Positions 31,752 through 43,011 of a stretch of 64,000 nucleotides of DNA are shown one piece after another (position 1 is the stretch's first letter; each line of letters begins with the position of its first letter). The DNA comes from Agelas oroides (taxonomy: Eukaryota; Porifera; Demospongiae; Agelasida; Agelasidae). Under the pieces are notes generated by a model. The model did no database searches and was not told the origin of the DNA. It saw nothing but the letters and a program-made list of their open reading frames with translations. Location: positions 7,379,443-7,443,442 of the forward strand of contig OX422188.1 in assembly GCA_949130485.1 (NCBI GenBank), read 5' to 3'. Made by a program: the position numbers and the translations under genes.

Positions 31752-31915
31752 GGGGGGACATTATTCACCGATTTTGGGGGGGACACTGTACACTACGACA
31801 CCGGTGTCATAGTGTACAGTGTCCCCCCCAAAATTGTCCCCCCGGACATTATTCACTGGTGAATATTGTCCGGGGGTACATTATTCACGGGGGGACATTA
31901 TTCACTCCGACACCG
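31752..31915. repeat. GGGGGGACATTATTCAC palindrome cluster
   Basis: Several inverted copies of GGGGGGACATTATTCAC and a long hairpin around CACCGGTG (GTACACTACGAC and its complement). Related to 31182-31270. Confidence 0.7.
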
Positions 31916-32032
31916 GCACGTATGTGGAGAACGTTACTTCAAGTATGCGGAGTAAAGATCACGTGGCTGGAATCGGGGTGAGGCGCTCGAGCTTGGGTCC
32001 TCATTCCCGATTCTAACCCCGCACTGCGGGCA

Positions 32033-32088
32033 TAGCCTCGTCCCCAGGCTCTCTCCTCAAAAACGGGGAGGAGAGAGCCTGGTAACAT
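32033..32088. repeat. Left end of a Mutator-like element, interrupted
   Basis: TAGCCTCGTCCCCAGGC, then GGAGAGAGCCTGG, then the GGTAACATC that is duplicated by the next element. The right half was not found. Confidence 0.55.
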
Positions 32089-32443
32089 CTAGCCTCGTCC
32101 CCAGGCCCCACCCAAAAATCGGGAAAGGGGCCTGGTGTCACTTGCAAACTTTCTCGTATGTGCTGAGTCAGCATAGTATGTAAGAATTACATGCCTTACG
32201 TGATCACGTGGTAGCCAGCTACTGTTGACAATGGCATTACGAGTAGATGAATAGATCTTGCTACGGAGCGACTACAGACAAATCCTGTGAGGCAAGAGTA
32301 GTAGCCTAGCGAGCGTAACTACGCTCTAAGTTTTTGAAATCCGAGGTTTATGAAAAGTCTGCTTGCCTCGTTCCCATTTTCAAATGGTCTTGGAACGAGT
32401 CTACTACTTTTACGTGTCAAGAATTTAGTAATTGGTAATGGAC

Positions 32444-33842
32444 TGTCACGAAGTAACTTGCCCCCCGAAGTAAAGTGTCCGGGGGGCAAGTTACTTCGAA
32501 GCAAACTGTCCCCCGGACACTTTACTTCGAAGCAAACTGTCCGCCCCGGACACTTTGCTTCGAAGGAAAGTGACCTGTCATGATAAAAATGGACCCCCCT
32601 AAAATGGATTCCCCCAGAACTAATTTTTTAGTAAAAGCCGAAGAATATGGACCCCCTGGAACGTATTTTTCTGAAATATAAGGACCCCCTATGAAATATT
32701 CGGACCAAGCAAGTTATCAAGTGTCCACGTCCGATAAAGACTGATACAAGGTGCTGCTCAGGCTCACAATACAAGCATGATGGCTGAAACACCTGTCTAA
32801 CTAAAGCCGGGAAGGTTGCTTCCATTCTGAATGTGGTGAATCACTAGTTCAATAATGTCGTCTTCTCGGCGATCTCCACGCTACCGAATCGGATGCCGAC
32901 GCTGTTGTAGCCTCTGGCATTGTTGCACGGCTACAGATACCACATCAACTCTTGAAATAGACAAAGGACATCTACTCACAATCGACACAAGTTAAACAAG
33001 TGGCTTTCCAGCTTGGTACGGTGGTACACTTGGACGCATGGAAGGGGGAACAATTTTTTCAGGGTAGGTCCAAATATTTCGCGGTTGTTCTGAAATATTC
33101 GTTCCGGGGGGAACTTATTTTACGGGGGTCCAAATTTAACGTGACATGAAGCAGATAGTCCAGCACACAAAGTGTTTCGATCAAAACTATGTTTGAAGAA
33201 AGTATTCCACCAATCAACAAGTAATTATAACAACAGTTATGTAGTACATAAAACAACAAAACGTAGCCTCTTCGGCCTCTACGCTGCATTCCTCCGTCTC
33301 AGCTCCGTGCGCCGCATCGCGCGCAACACCATGCCCCCCTGGCGCAGTAATCGCTGTTGATACTTCGTCATCCATGACTAAAATGCTTTTGCGCATTATG
33401 CATGCATCTTATATGGCACCTCATGACAGCTATAGATGGTTTCCAAATGTCAATTAAGCGCCCTACTTCCGGAGGGCAAACGCGCGATCGATAGGCAGCT
33501 GTACAGCGGACCTTTCACCTTGAGAGAACCAGCTTCTTTTATCTTTCGGTACTAATGGTAAGGACTCGATGTAGCACTTACTAGCCTGTATTTTGCACGC
33601 AGCTGCACTAAACCCAGACACCGACTTTTGCCCTCCGGAAGTGAAGCCACGCCCCATGAAAACCATCTATTGATCTGATTACGTCCCTCTCGCTCCTGGT
33701 ACAGGGTCGATGTCAACTATGCTTTGCGATGAAAGCGGAGGGGGGGGGGGGGGGGCAAATGACTTCAAAGGGGGACGGTTTACTTCGAAGTAACTTGCCC
33801 CTGGGGGACACTATACTTCGGGGGGCAAGTTACTTCGTGACA
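32444..33842. mobile_element. TGTCACGAAG-terminated element with 4-bp duplication
   Basis: Inverted ends TGTCACGAAGTAACTTGCCC and complement; GGAC on both sides. Repeated inverted GGGGGCAAGTTACTTCG blocks lie inside each end. A related foldback is nested at 32576-33146. Confidence 0.65.
32576..33146. mobile_element. Nested foldback with TGGACCCCC arms
   Basis: TGTCATGATAAAAATGGACC at the left pairs imperfectly with the right end (GGTCCAAATTTAACGTGACA). GAAATATTCGG also recurs inverted. No coding capacity. Confidence 0.6.
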
Positions 33843-33946
33843 GGACGAACGTGATTCCTCTACTCCAAACGAAGACTGCTGACACAGCACATACGGGAAT
33901 TTTTGCAAGTAACACCAGGCCCCTTTCCCGAGTTTTGGGTGGGGCC

Positions 33947-34413
33947 TAGCCTCGTTCCCATGCAGGCCTACCCCGTTTTTTGTTCTTCGGTTTGCGTTCA
34001 GTATAATACACGGAGGCGGAAGAGCGCGAAAAACGGGGAAGGCCTAGCGCCTGGGAACACTTGTCACGTGAATGACGTCTGGTGGACGCGAGGTGGACGT
34101 AGGGGGGACGGTGCCCAACTACAAATAACGTACTAGACTTCATCATCGAGCGCTCCAACGATAGCCCGGACCCCAGACGTTCACGAGATCGACAGTACTT
34201 GACTTCACCGGTAAGAAACTCGCTCTATGGTTTATTGCACACAAATTTGTAGTTGGGCACTGCCCCCCCTACGTCCACCTCGCGTCCACCAGACGTCATT
34301 CACGTGACAAGTGTTCCCAGGCCTTCCCCGTTTTTCGCGCTCTTCCGCCTCCGTGTATTATACTGAACGCAAACCGAAGAACAAAAAACGGGGTAGGCCT
34401 GGGAACGAGGCTA
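33947..34413. mobile_element. Mutator-like foldback at the right end of the composite
   Basis: TAGCCTCGTTCCCATGCAGG to its inverse. Long arms include the segment GTGGACGCGAGGTGGACGTA, shared in kind with 15909-16415 and 62011-62307. It lacks its own 9-bp duplication. Confidence 0.75.
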
Positions 34414-34499
34414 GGTAACATCCGCGGGAAAATTTAAAGTTGTCGACTTCCGGCGCGTCATCATTCATGTGATCATGTCAACGTGGACGCTCCTAGATC

Positions 34500-34585
34500 C
34501 TAGCCTCGTTCCCAGGCCTTCGCGCGCGCGTTCGTCGCTTGCAGTACGAAATAATTCGCTCAGAAGGCCTGGTCCATTTCATCTT
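34500..34585. mobile_element. Truncated Mutator-like left end
   Basis: Matches the first 80 bp of 16440-17013 (TAGCCTCGTTCCCAGGCCTT, CTTGCAGTACGAAATAATTC), then stops. Confidence 0.75.
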
Positions 34586-34713
34586 CTTCTTCGTCTTTGT
34601 AACCTCCTTTCTAGGAGAGTATCCCTAGTTGGGCTATATAGGGCCGGGTTGGAGTAGTAGTGCGTTCCGGTGTGCACGGAGTTGGTCTAGAAAGTCCACA
34701 ATGTACACCTGTC

Positions 34714-36985
34714 AAGGGGTAGTCACTTATATGTCGCCTGTAGAAGCGTTTGCGACCGCGATCAAATTTTTTGATCGGCAAAAAGTGTGCTTGATCGCTT
34801 GATCGTCCCCCCCAGAGGCTCTTGATCGCTTGATTTTCAAGGGTCAAAGGTCAAATTGCAGCCGCGCGCTCTTGATTGTTGATTTTTAGCAGTTCGGAGG
34901 TCACCTTGATCCCTTGATCGGCCCCCCGAAAGGGCTTTGATCGCTTGATTCAGTTTGGTTCCTGTTAGGTGCAGGCCGAATGCCGCATCCGGTGGGTGGA
35001 GCTATGGGCGTGACCTTGTGTCACTGCCGTGAAAGGGGATACACCCGCTTTGAAACGGTTACATCATCTCATTAAATATTCATAAGACAACTTCGCGCTG
35101 GTATTTGCATGACTGTTGTACTTTGACCTCGACTGCTGACTTTTGCTTGCTTGGCAAGGCTCCCAGCCAACTGTTCTACAGCTCTTCCTAAGGTATTCAG
35201 TAGAGATTTACAAGTGTGCCAATGCATCAGAACTCATAAGTTGATGTAAAACCTGGCAGGAGTCCATGTGGTTTGCATAAATTATGGCCTACTCTGGTCA
35301 CATGTACGTGAAGTTGTCTAGACTCTCCATCCTGGGGCGACAGGCCTGTGTTGGAGTGGCATGTGTATTCTAAAAGTTGGTTGAAGACATTGATAATGTT
35401 TGCATCTCCACAACCAGGTTACTGAGATTTCACTCACTTGATACTTCTATACATTTCGGTCATTTTTACCGTAGTACAAGCACCCAACTTTGTGAGACAT
35501 ATGCTAATGGTTAGCTGGGCACCTTGCCAAGTTTGTTGAGGTCAAAATGCACTGCAGCACTCAAACCTGCCAGACAAAATCCGCTATGAAAAAGACTGGG
35601 TTCTAGCCACCAACTGTGCTGATGAAAACACTCAGCCACTGCCTGGAAACAACTTAGTGTCCTGACTGATGAATGTACGTTCTAAACAAACTACACTGTC
35701 AAAGTGGACATGATGATACACCAAAGGGTTGAGCACTTGTACTATGGTAAATGCCTCCCCATCCAGCCTGGATAGTTACTTGTATGCACAGAAAACGTAC
35801 CAATACAGCGCCACTAGAAGAAAGTTGAGGAGTGTCAGGCTGTTGGGTAAAACGCGTGGGGAAACTGACTTTTAGACCTACATTTTACCAGTCAGGAAAT
35901 GCTCTTGTCAAACTTAAAACAGTTAGCTACCCTGCAAGATAGGTACTTCAAACCCATGTGCATGATCACAACTATATACAGCTAATCTACTCGAATTTAG
36001 TCCGGGAACAAGAACACACATAAGATGAGCATAAATAGCACCAAGTTGGGCAAGTCGGCTGAAAAAAAAATCCGGCCATGGTCTGACTAGCCATAACAGT
36101 TCCAGTGCCCACATTATAATATAGCACTGCATAACAAAGGATAACTTTAGGTACGCTAGCCTTGTTCTCAGGTCACCCTCAGATTTACAGATGCACTCTC
36201 GCTACTCATGGCCATTATTAATAGCATTTGAAGGGAAGTTTGATCAAAGTTCCATTCAGAAACCTGTACTGTACCATTGCGTAAATCATTTTTTATGCAG
36301 AAATGGTATTTCCTTGTGAAATTTTGCCATCATAAATAGGATTATCTGCCATCACCAAAAAGGAAGCCATCACTGGACAGACACCATTCCTATACTGACA
36401 AAAGTCAAAGTTTTTATAAGGATTTTGCACTATTTACAGCCATTTCAGTTCACTCCGTAGGCAGATCCAACATGTTGCCGATAATGCTGGCCAACACATT
36501 TCCATCTCTCAATGTCACCAACCAAACCTTTCACAATGAAACACAGGCTTGTCGCCCCAGGATGGAGAGTCTAAAGAACTTCAGTAGCTATGTGTACATG
36601 TACCAGAGTAGGCCATAATTTATGCAACCCACATGGACTCCTGCCAGGTTTTACATGCATTGGCACACTTGTAAATCTCTACTGAATACCTTAGGAAGAG
36701 CTGTAGAACAGTTGGCTGGGAGCCTTGCCAAGCAAGCAAAAGTCAGCAGACGAGGTCAAAGTACAACGTCATGCAGCGCGAAGTTGTCTTATGAATATTT
36801 AATGAGATGTGCATGGATGTAACCGTTTCAAAGCGGGTGTATCCCCTTTTCACAGCAGTGACACAAGGTCACGCCCATAGCTCCACCCACCGGATGCGGC
36901 ATTCGGCCTGTACCTAACAGGAACCATTCAGTTTTGATCCCGGTTGCAAACGCTTCTACACGGGACATATAAGTGACTACCCCTT
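34714..36985. mobile_element. 2.3-kb element with long inverted repeats and GATCAAG motifs
   Basis: Arms of several hundred bp: 34714-35300 is inverted at 36600-36985 (ends AAGGGGTAGTCACTTATATG). Left sub-terminal DNA has many TTGATCG/TGATCAAG motifs; the right arm lacks most of these. The 1.3-kb centre shows no recognised gene. Short relatives lie at 46775, 50820, 51195 and 58790. Confidence 0.75.
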
Positions 36986-37257
36986 GCCTGTGTTGCGTGG
37001 TCCTGAGTTATTGCAGCATCTTAAAAATCCTGCTTCCCCCTATACTGAGCACCAAGTGTGCGATAGTTGCCTTGGTAGTACCTGGTTAGCAAGAAGCAGC
37101 ATACATGCCTCGTCGTAGACCCTCTGTTCATCATCTAAGTTATTTCATGACCTTAATATCATTCTCGTCTTTCCTCCTGGTCTCTCATCAGTCTCCAGTG
37201 CCTGCATGCATGAGAACAGTGCGGTACCGTTGGGGATGCAAAGTGAGTAATTGGGGA
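36986..37257. other. Unassigned sequence before the duplicated segment
   Basis: No recognised gene or repeat. A short plus-strand frame from 37105 has no convincing similarity. Confidence 0.3.
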
Positions 37258-37469
37258 TACTCTAACCGTCTGTCCAGCAAGAAAAGCAGGCGGCTGTCCC
37301 AGTAGTACCCAAGACTCCATCACCTGTACAAGTGAAGGAGGAGCCACCGGTTAGTCTCAGACGTAGCTCTCGAGCCACGGTACAGAGCAAGGTTGACTAC
37401 AGCAAGATGGTCCAGAGCAGTGGTGAATCATCAGGGACAGAGGGAGACAATCAAACCGTGCCCACATAG
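37258..37469 (+). pseudogene. Duplicated 3' end of the PWWP-IBD gene
   Basis: Nearly identical to 11945-12153, the last part of the final exon (from PSVQQEKQAAV to the stop TAG at 37467-37469), and continuous with the 3' flank. The start breaks inside the exon with no promoter or upstream exons. It is passive cargo of the CDO duplication. Differences include A to T in PKAPS and D to N in EGDDQ. Confidence 0.92.
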
Positions 37470-37540
37470 CCATAATCTTCTCATTTGTACATACATACAT
37501 ACTATCATCTGTACCATGCTGTCTATTTCTCTCCACCCTA

Positions 37541-39227
37541 TCAGAGAGTCGGTAGACTCTCTATGTAGGGATGGCGCCGACGCGCAATATATGATATGCA
37601 ATACGCAAAAGCCGTATAACTTCACCACAAACACGCTAAAAGCTTATTTAAGCGCCCAGGCTTCCTCTTTGAGTGCCTTTGTGATCAGCAAGACTCATAC
37701 AAGTGACCAAAAGCCACGCGGAAGACAGCTAAACACAAAAGTATGCGATAGCAAAAGTGCCATTTTTCGTCTTCTTTCTTTCTTCGTTACGACTTTTGTT
37801 CAAACAACGATAACTTAAAAACGGTTCAAGCACTCACCTTGATTTTAGCACGAAACGGATGCTCATCACAGCGCGCAGCTTCCCAACCACTCAGCGTCTT
37901 CATAGCTTCAAATTCACCCTGGTCAACAAAAGCCATTCACAACACTCTGAGGCTGCTGTCCGTTGCTTAGGACGCCATTTTATAATTTTGTACGCATGCG
38001 CACACGAAGTCTCGTTCCCAGACCAAAGACCACGGTCATTGGTCTGGAAGCGAGACTAGTACATAGGCGAAATTGCCAGCTGGCAGTACGCATGGCTGGC
38101 ACGGTCTTTTCCCCACGCGGCTTTGGGCAAGGCTTATGAACACCACGTAGGTAAGGCGCTACCTACTTGTAGCTACACTAAAAATAGCCTACTCACAGCT
38201 TTAGTGAACTGTAAAGCTAGGATGGTCAGTTGTCAGTATCGGATAGTTTTCTGTGCTGACAACTGAACATGAAATTGGTTTCACACAGTTTGGTAGGGAG
38301 AGCAGTTGGCCCTTCATCAGGTTCTAGCTGGCTATATTACACATTATTATTACATGCCTGGAACTACTACTAAACTGTCAACGCCTTTTCAAGTTCTGGT
38401 GTTGTGGTTACACTTGAAATATTCTTCTTAGGCTTAGGTCTAACTGTAACTGAGATTAACCTCAAAAAAGTACAGAAACAAGACTTAAAAAAACATTAAA
38501 AATGTAAAAAGATGTAGGGATGGCATGCCAAAAAGTATGCAAACAAGGTAGGGATAAAGCATGAAAGCAAAGGTCAACATATTGGCAAAGCCCCATCCCT
38601 ACATCTTTTTCACACTGCAGTTAGACAGCGTGCTTGAGAGCTGAATCTGTACCCATCCATGCAGTTAGCATGAGTACTTGAGTTTACACACTGATTACTA
38701 TGACTAGTCTGCAGCCCACTCAAGCTCAGTGTCTATAGGTTGTATCAGAAAGGGTGCCACTGTCACTACAAGTAGTATGATGGCAGTAAAGCTACTTAGT
38801 AGCTATCTGATAGGTACCTAGGATGGCTACAAGACATAATCCTGGATCATACTAGCCTCGTTCCCAGGCCATGTGGGAGGAGGTAGGAAGTGGCCTGAGA
38901 ACGAGGCTGAACTTGTAGCCTCATTCCCAGTCCATGTGGGAGGAGCTAGGAAGTGGTCTGAGAACAAGAAACTTGTAGCCTCGTTCCCAGGCCATGAGGA
39001 AGTGGCCTGAGAATGAGGCTACAGCCATGAAAGGTTGGGGTGTACTTGTGGTACGTTTTAGGAAGACCCCCATGCACTGTCTAACTGCAGTGTGAAAAAG
39101 ATGTAGGGATGGGGCTTTGCCAATATGTTGACCTTTGCTTTCATGCTTTATCCCTACCTTGTTTGCATACTTTTTGGCATGCCATCCCTACATCTTTTTA
39201 CATTTTTAATGTTTTTTTTAAGTCTTG
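37541..39227. mobile_element. Element R, copy B: Helitron-like candidate, 1687 bp
   Basis: Inserted in the duplicated segment. The paralogous empty site at 12224/12225 reads CCCTA^TACAG. Here CCCTA is followed by TCAGAGAGTCGG and the far end ...AAGTCTTG is followed by TACAG, so insertion is between A and T with no duplication. The 5' TC and a 3' hairpin (arms about 38480-38626 and 39083-39227) fit a Helitron; the 3' CTTG is not a canonical CTRR. Three tandem 50-bp foldbacks occupy 38853-39021. Confidence 0.75.
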
Positions 39228-39430
39228 TACAGTATACAGTATACAGTCATAAATTATTATCAGTATTTGCAGTATAACACTTGTCCAAATACAAAAGTGC
39301 TGTGATACAAAACATGCTGCATTGCAGTTGCAGTTGTACTGCACAAGAAGGGCATGTATGACTGTACATGGTATGGCAGTGGAAACTATGGAGTATGTGG
39401 GAAGACCACAGTATACACTCCAGGGTTATG

Positions 39431-42400
39431 TTAGTTACACGGAAGCACCTTCTCCCCATCTCTCGAGTAGAAGGTGACTTTGCAATTGTGCGCCTGTCCA
39501 GTCCTCTCCTCGAATCTCTTGCAGAGGGTGATGGGTGGGCAATAGAGGTGCAGGGAAACAGCTGGATCTGTGTGGCTGGGGTTCTCCACACGATGTAGAC
39601 CGACAGAGTCTGGTGGGAGGAAAACATACGAGCTGGATATTGTAATATGGTTCCTTATTCTAATATAGCAGTAGATCCAATAAGAATGTGACTAACCTAA
39701 GGCCACATAAAGTTAATTTCCTGTTTCTGATCTGATGGGAGTGTTTGTTCATGACTAGAATCTGATGTTCAGCATGCAACCACAATGTTTACCTGCACTC
39801 AGTGGCTTCACCATCCAGGCTTCTATATTTTGGCTGTTTAGATGCAAGTGTCTGCATTTTGTAGTCCTGTGCCCAGACCTCACCCCTCATGATGCATTTT
39901 GTACACCATTTTCTGGTCTTCAACAAAACAACAACAACAAAAGCCTGGTGGCCTAGTCATTTTAAGTGACTTTTAGAGACCAGAAACAGGAAAAATAACT
40001 TTGTGGCCTAAGTATATATGTAGAAGGTTGCTGCACTAGTGTGAATACATTTTTGGCAAGGATTATTGATAATGATGGTATACTGGCAAAACTGCAGTGT
40101 TTCAAGAATACCTGGGCTCTCTTCATCAGAACAGTAATACCAGGTGCTTATGAACCGCTACATCCAGGAGCCAAAATACCTTCAAAACATTGCAAGCAAA
40201 ATTCATCATTGGCAAGATTCTGAATCTTTTGAAACTTGCTTGAGATAAATATCAGTTATGGTTTTCGAAATATAATTTACTATGCCAACAGCCTTCGGCG
40301 CAGTTGATCGTAACCTTAAGATACAGGTTGTGTAGGGATGCAGAGCTGCAGCCCTAGTTTGTGAAATAAAAGTGTCTAATTGACATACCTATCAATTGGA
40401 TTGCTATGGTGATGTAACCATCTAGGGACCTAATTAGGAAATGATGTAACACTAGTTCACAGCTGAGAGGTAAACAATAGGGGCTTCTATCACAATGCCA
40501 AGCTGTGCCAAGAGCACATCAACCGCCAAGAGCACATCAACCGCCAAGAGCACATCAACCGCCAAGAGCACATCAACCGCCAAGAGCACATCAACCGCCA
40601 AGAGCGCATCGACTGCCAAGAGCGCATCAACCGCCAAGGGCGCATCAACCGCCAAGGGCGCATCAACCGCCAAGGGCACATCAACCGCCAAGAGCACATC
40701 AACCGCCAAGAGCACATCAACCGCCAAGAGCACATCAACCGCCAAGAGCACATCAATCGCCAAGAGCACATCAACCGCCAAGGGCACATCAACCGCCAAG
40801 GGCACATCAACCGCCAAGAGCACATCAACCACCAAGGGCACATCAACTGCCAAGGGGAGAGGGCACATAACTCTGCAATAGTAACTCAAATTTTAAACTC
40901 TCTGTAAACTGGTGAATTTCTTGTCTCAACTCAATGCCAGAACTTACCATTGCCATCCTATGACCTAAGGGAGGACTTTCTTCAGGCATTCAATGCTCTG
41001 TACAAAGTGTCCAGCATTGTATCCCTGAAAAACATCCTCCGGGATCAAAACATTGCACATAACATGATGAAGTTGTGTGTACTCAAAGATTGTTCAACTA
41101 TTTGCTCATGAATATCCTTATCCTCACCATTGATGTAGGTGACCTCATCAGTACAGAACAGTGTACTTCCAGTCTGCTGCATGGGTTGCATCTCTCCAGC
41201 TGACTCATCCGGCCACGCAAACAAAGTCTCCTTCAGCGTGCCTGACAGCACCTTCATGAAACAGTGAGACCCTGCGTGGCTGTGGATGCAGCTGCCGTGC
41301 CCCTCCCCCCAGCACAACACAATCAGGTTGTACTTTCCATTGCCTTCGTCCACCAGGTTCCGGGTATACCTATGAACACAAGCAAGAGTGTAATATTTTG
41401 GGTTACTACCGAGAAGATTACAACAAAAGGTAGTCACCAATCAAGATGTTCTTGATCATTTGATCGTCCTCTTCTGATTGCTTGATTACAACAGTTCAAA
41501 GGTCAAAATGGTATCCCTGCATCCTCAGTATTGACTCCTTGATTATAACTGATCCCAGTGGCAGATCTAGGATTTTGAAAAGGGGGGTTCCAGTGTGCAC
41601 TTGATCACTATACTTGGCAAAGTGTAATAAAGCGTGCGAAGCGCGCGTGCTAGGGGGGTCGGGGGCATGCCCCCAGGAAAATTTTCGATTTCAGACCTTC
41701 TGAGATCGTTTCTGGTGCCGTTTTGGGGTGAAATAGCTAGTTGGACAACCTACTGCCAAATCTAGTCATTGTGTTTGAAGCCATTAAACTCTCACAGAAT
41801 TTAAAGGTGTGGCTCCGCTTCGCTCCACAGAGGTTGCTAAGCAGCCGTGAGGAGCGGGAAAAAAGAGAAATTTTAGCTACCAGAAAGCGCTCTCATATTG
41901 ATAGCATCTCACCATCCATGCAGAGGGAGCACTGTATGAATAAAACTAAAACGAGATTGACGTGTGGGCCGTAGTGTACGTAGTTATGTTTGCGCAGACT
42001 TACTAAGTATACGCGAACTTATGTACGCAAAAATACACTACTAGCCGCCAATGGGGGGGTGCATTTGCACCCCCCTTACCCCCCCTAAATCCGCCACTGG
42101 ATCCCCCCTTGAAGTAAATGGTTCCCCACTCAACCGCTCAAACTAGAGCTCAAGAAAAGTCTACACACATTCACCATCCATGTAGGTAAGTTTAAAAGAT
42201 GGCTGTACAATTTTATGCTAAAGATTTGAACAGATTTTACTCTTTTACTCCAATCACTGAAGCTATCCAGTTGCAGGAAAGTTGAGGCATGAATGGCACT
42301 GCATGTGACACGATTCACACACAATGTATTTTAGAACACTTTCTCTTTACTAGTTGAGACTTCAGTTGGTACAAAAGCCGGGTAGAGCACGTGTGACACT

Positions 42401-42749
42401 GATCACAAGGAAGGGGATAATTTACTTAGGGGGGAGCCGGAGACGGTTGTCCCCGGGGACCATCTACTTCGCGGGTCCGAGTGGCACGCATCACATTTCA
42501 TGTTTGTACACCCTCACACACCGCTAGGGATATTAGGAGCATTTAGCTACGGCTCTGTACTTACTTGTGTGGATCAAACTTGGCGAATATTGCCCAGTCA
42601 TTCTCGCTGGACGTGTAGGCTGCCATCAGTTTTTTCATGTGGTCCACGTCCACACAATCGGAGGAGAAAGCCTCGCAAATACCCCTGGTCAGGGCTTCCC
42701 ACGACACTGACGCCATGTCAGTTGCTGATACTGCTGCTGAAAGAATCAA
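39431..42749 (-). CDS. CDO1-like: Cysteine dioxygenase, copy b
   Basis: The exons on the minus strand are 42749-42565, 41369-41128 and 39609-39431. Exon lengths are identical to copy a, and the product is 201 residues. The iron-ligand region [24 protein letters not shown] and SLHLYCPP keep the residues usual for animal enzymes, so this looks like the better preserved gene. Introns are 1195 and 1518 bp. The acceptor of exon 2 is TAG rather than CAG. It starts 262 bp from the coronin start codon in head-to-head orientation, so a shared promoter region is plausible. The product would start the cysteine catabolic route to hypotaurine/taurine and sulfate in the cytosol. Confidence 0.93.
40503..40855. 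repeat. 18-bp tandem repeat in intron 2 of CDO-b
   Basis: About 19 units of AAGAGCACATCAACCGCC with G/A variants. CDO-a has a single unit at the same place (near 15010), so the array expanded after the duplication. Long frames on both strands here are repeat artefacts. Confidence 0.95.
41440..41535. repeat. Fragment of the GATCAAG family
   Basis: TTGATCATTTGATCG, GATTGCTTGATT and TTCAAAGGTCAAA match the arms of 34714-36985. Confidence 0.6.
41556..42099. mobile_element. hAT-like element CAGTGGCAGATCTAGGATTT
   Basis: Left end CAGTGGCAGATCTAGGATTT; right end CTAAATCCGCCACTG. GATCC(C) lies on both sides, shorter than the usual 8 bp. Sub-terminal GGGGGG/CCCCCC. In intron 1 of CDO-b and absent from CDO-a. 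Confidence 0.65.
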
Positions 42750-43011
42750 TACTTCACTACTATGCTACTTGAGTATAGTACGGTGTCTTTCCCACTCACA
42801 CGGACACGTTTTGTTTGTTGTCTATTTTTATCCCCATTCCCGAAATCCCAGCATTTGGTACGGGCTGGAAATGAAGTTTAGTGGAAGGCGCGGCGGATGC
42901 GCGCTGTTGTGAATTTCCAAATAAGGTCAATTTCTCAGCCAATCAAATCCACGCTGCCGCCACTGAAAGATCATCTTGCGGTTCTCTCTGCCTTCAACAG
43001 CAGTGCCAGTG

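Larger units (their letters stand above)
32089..34413. mobile_element. 2.3-kb composite Mutator-like element, duplication GGTAACATC
   Basis: GGTAACATC flanks it (32080-32088 and 34414-34422). Left arm CCCACCCAAAAATCGGG..GGGGCCTGGTGT has its inverse at 33912-33946. The right terminus is provided by a second complete foldback element (33947-34413). A TGTCACGAAG element (32444-33842) fills the middle. Confidence 0.7.

Noticed and set aside
37105-37305. Small gene starting MPRRRPSVHH
   Set aside because: No recognisable similarity, no supporting splice structure, and it runs into the duplicated PWWP fragment.
40452-40889. Frames of 118-145 codons on both strands
   Set aside because: 18-bp repeat artefact in a CDO-b intron.
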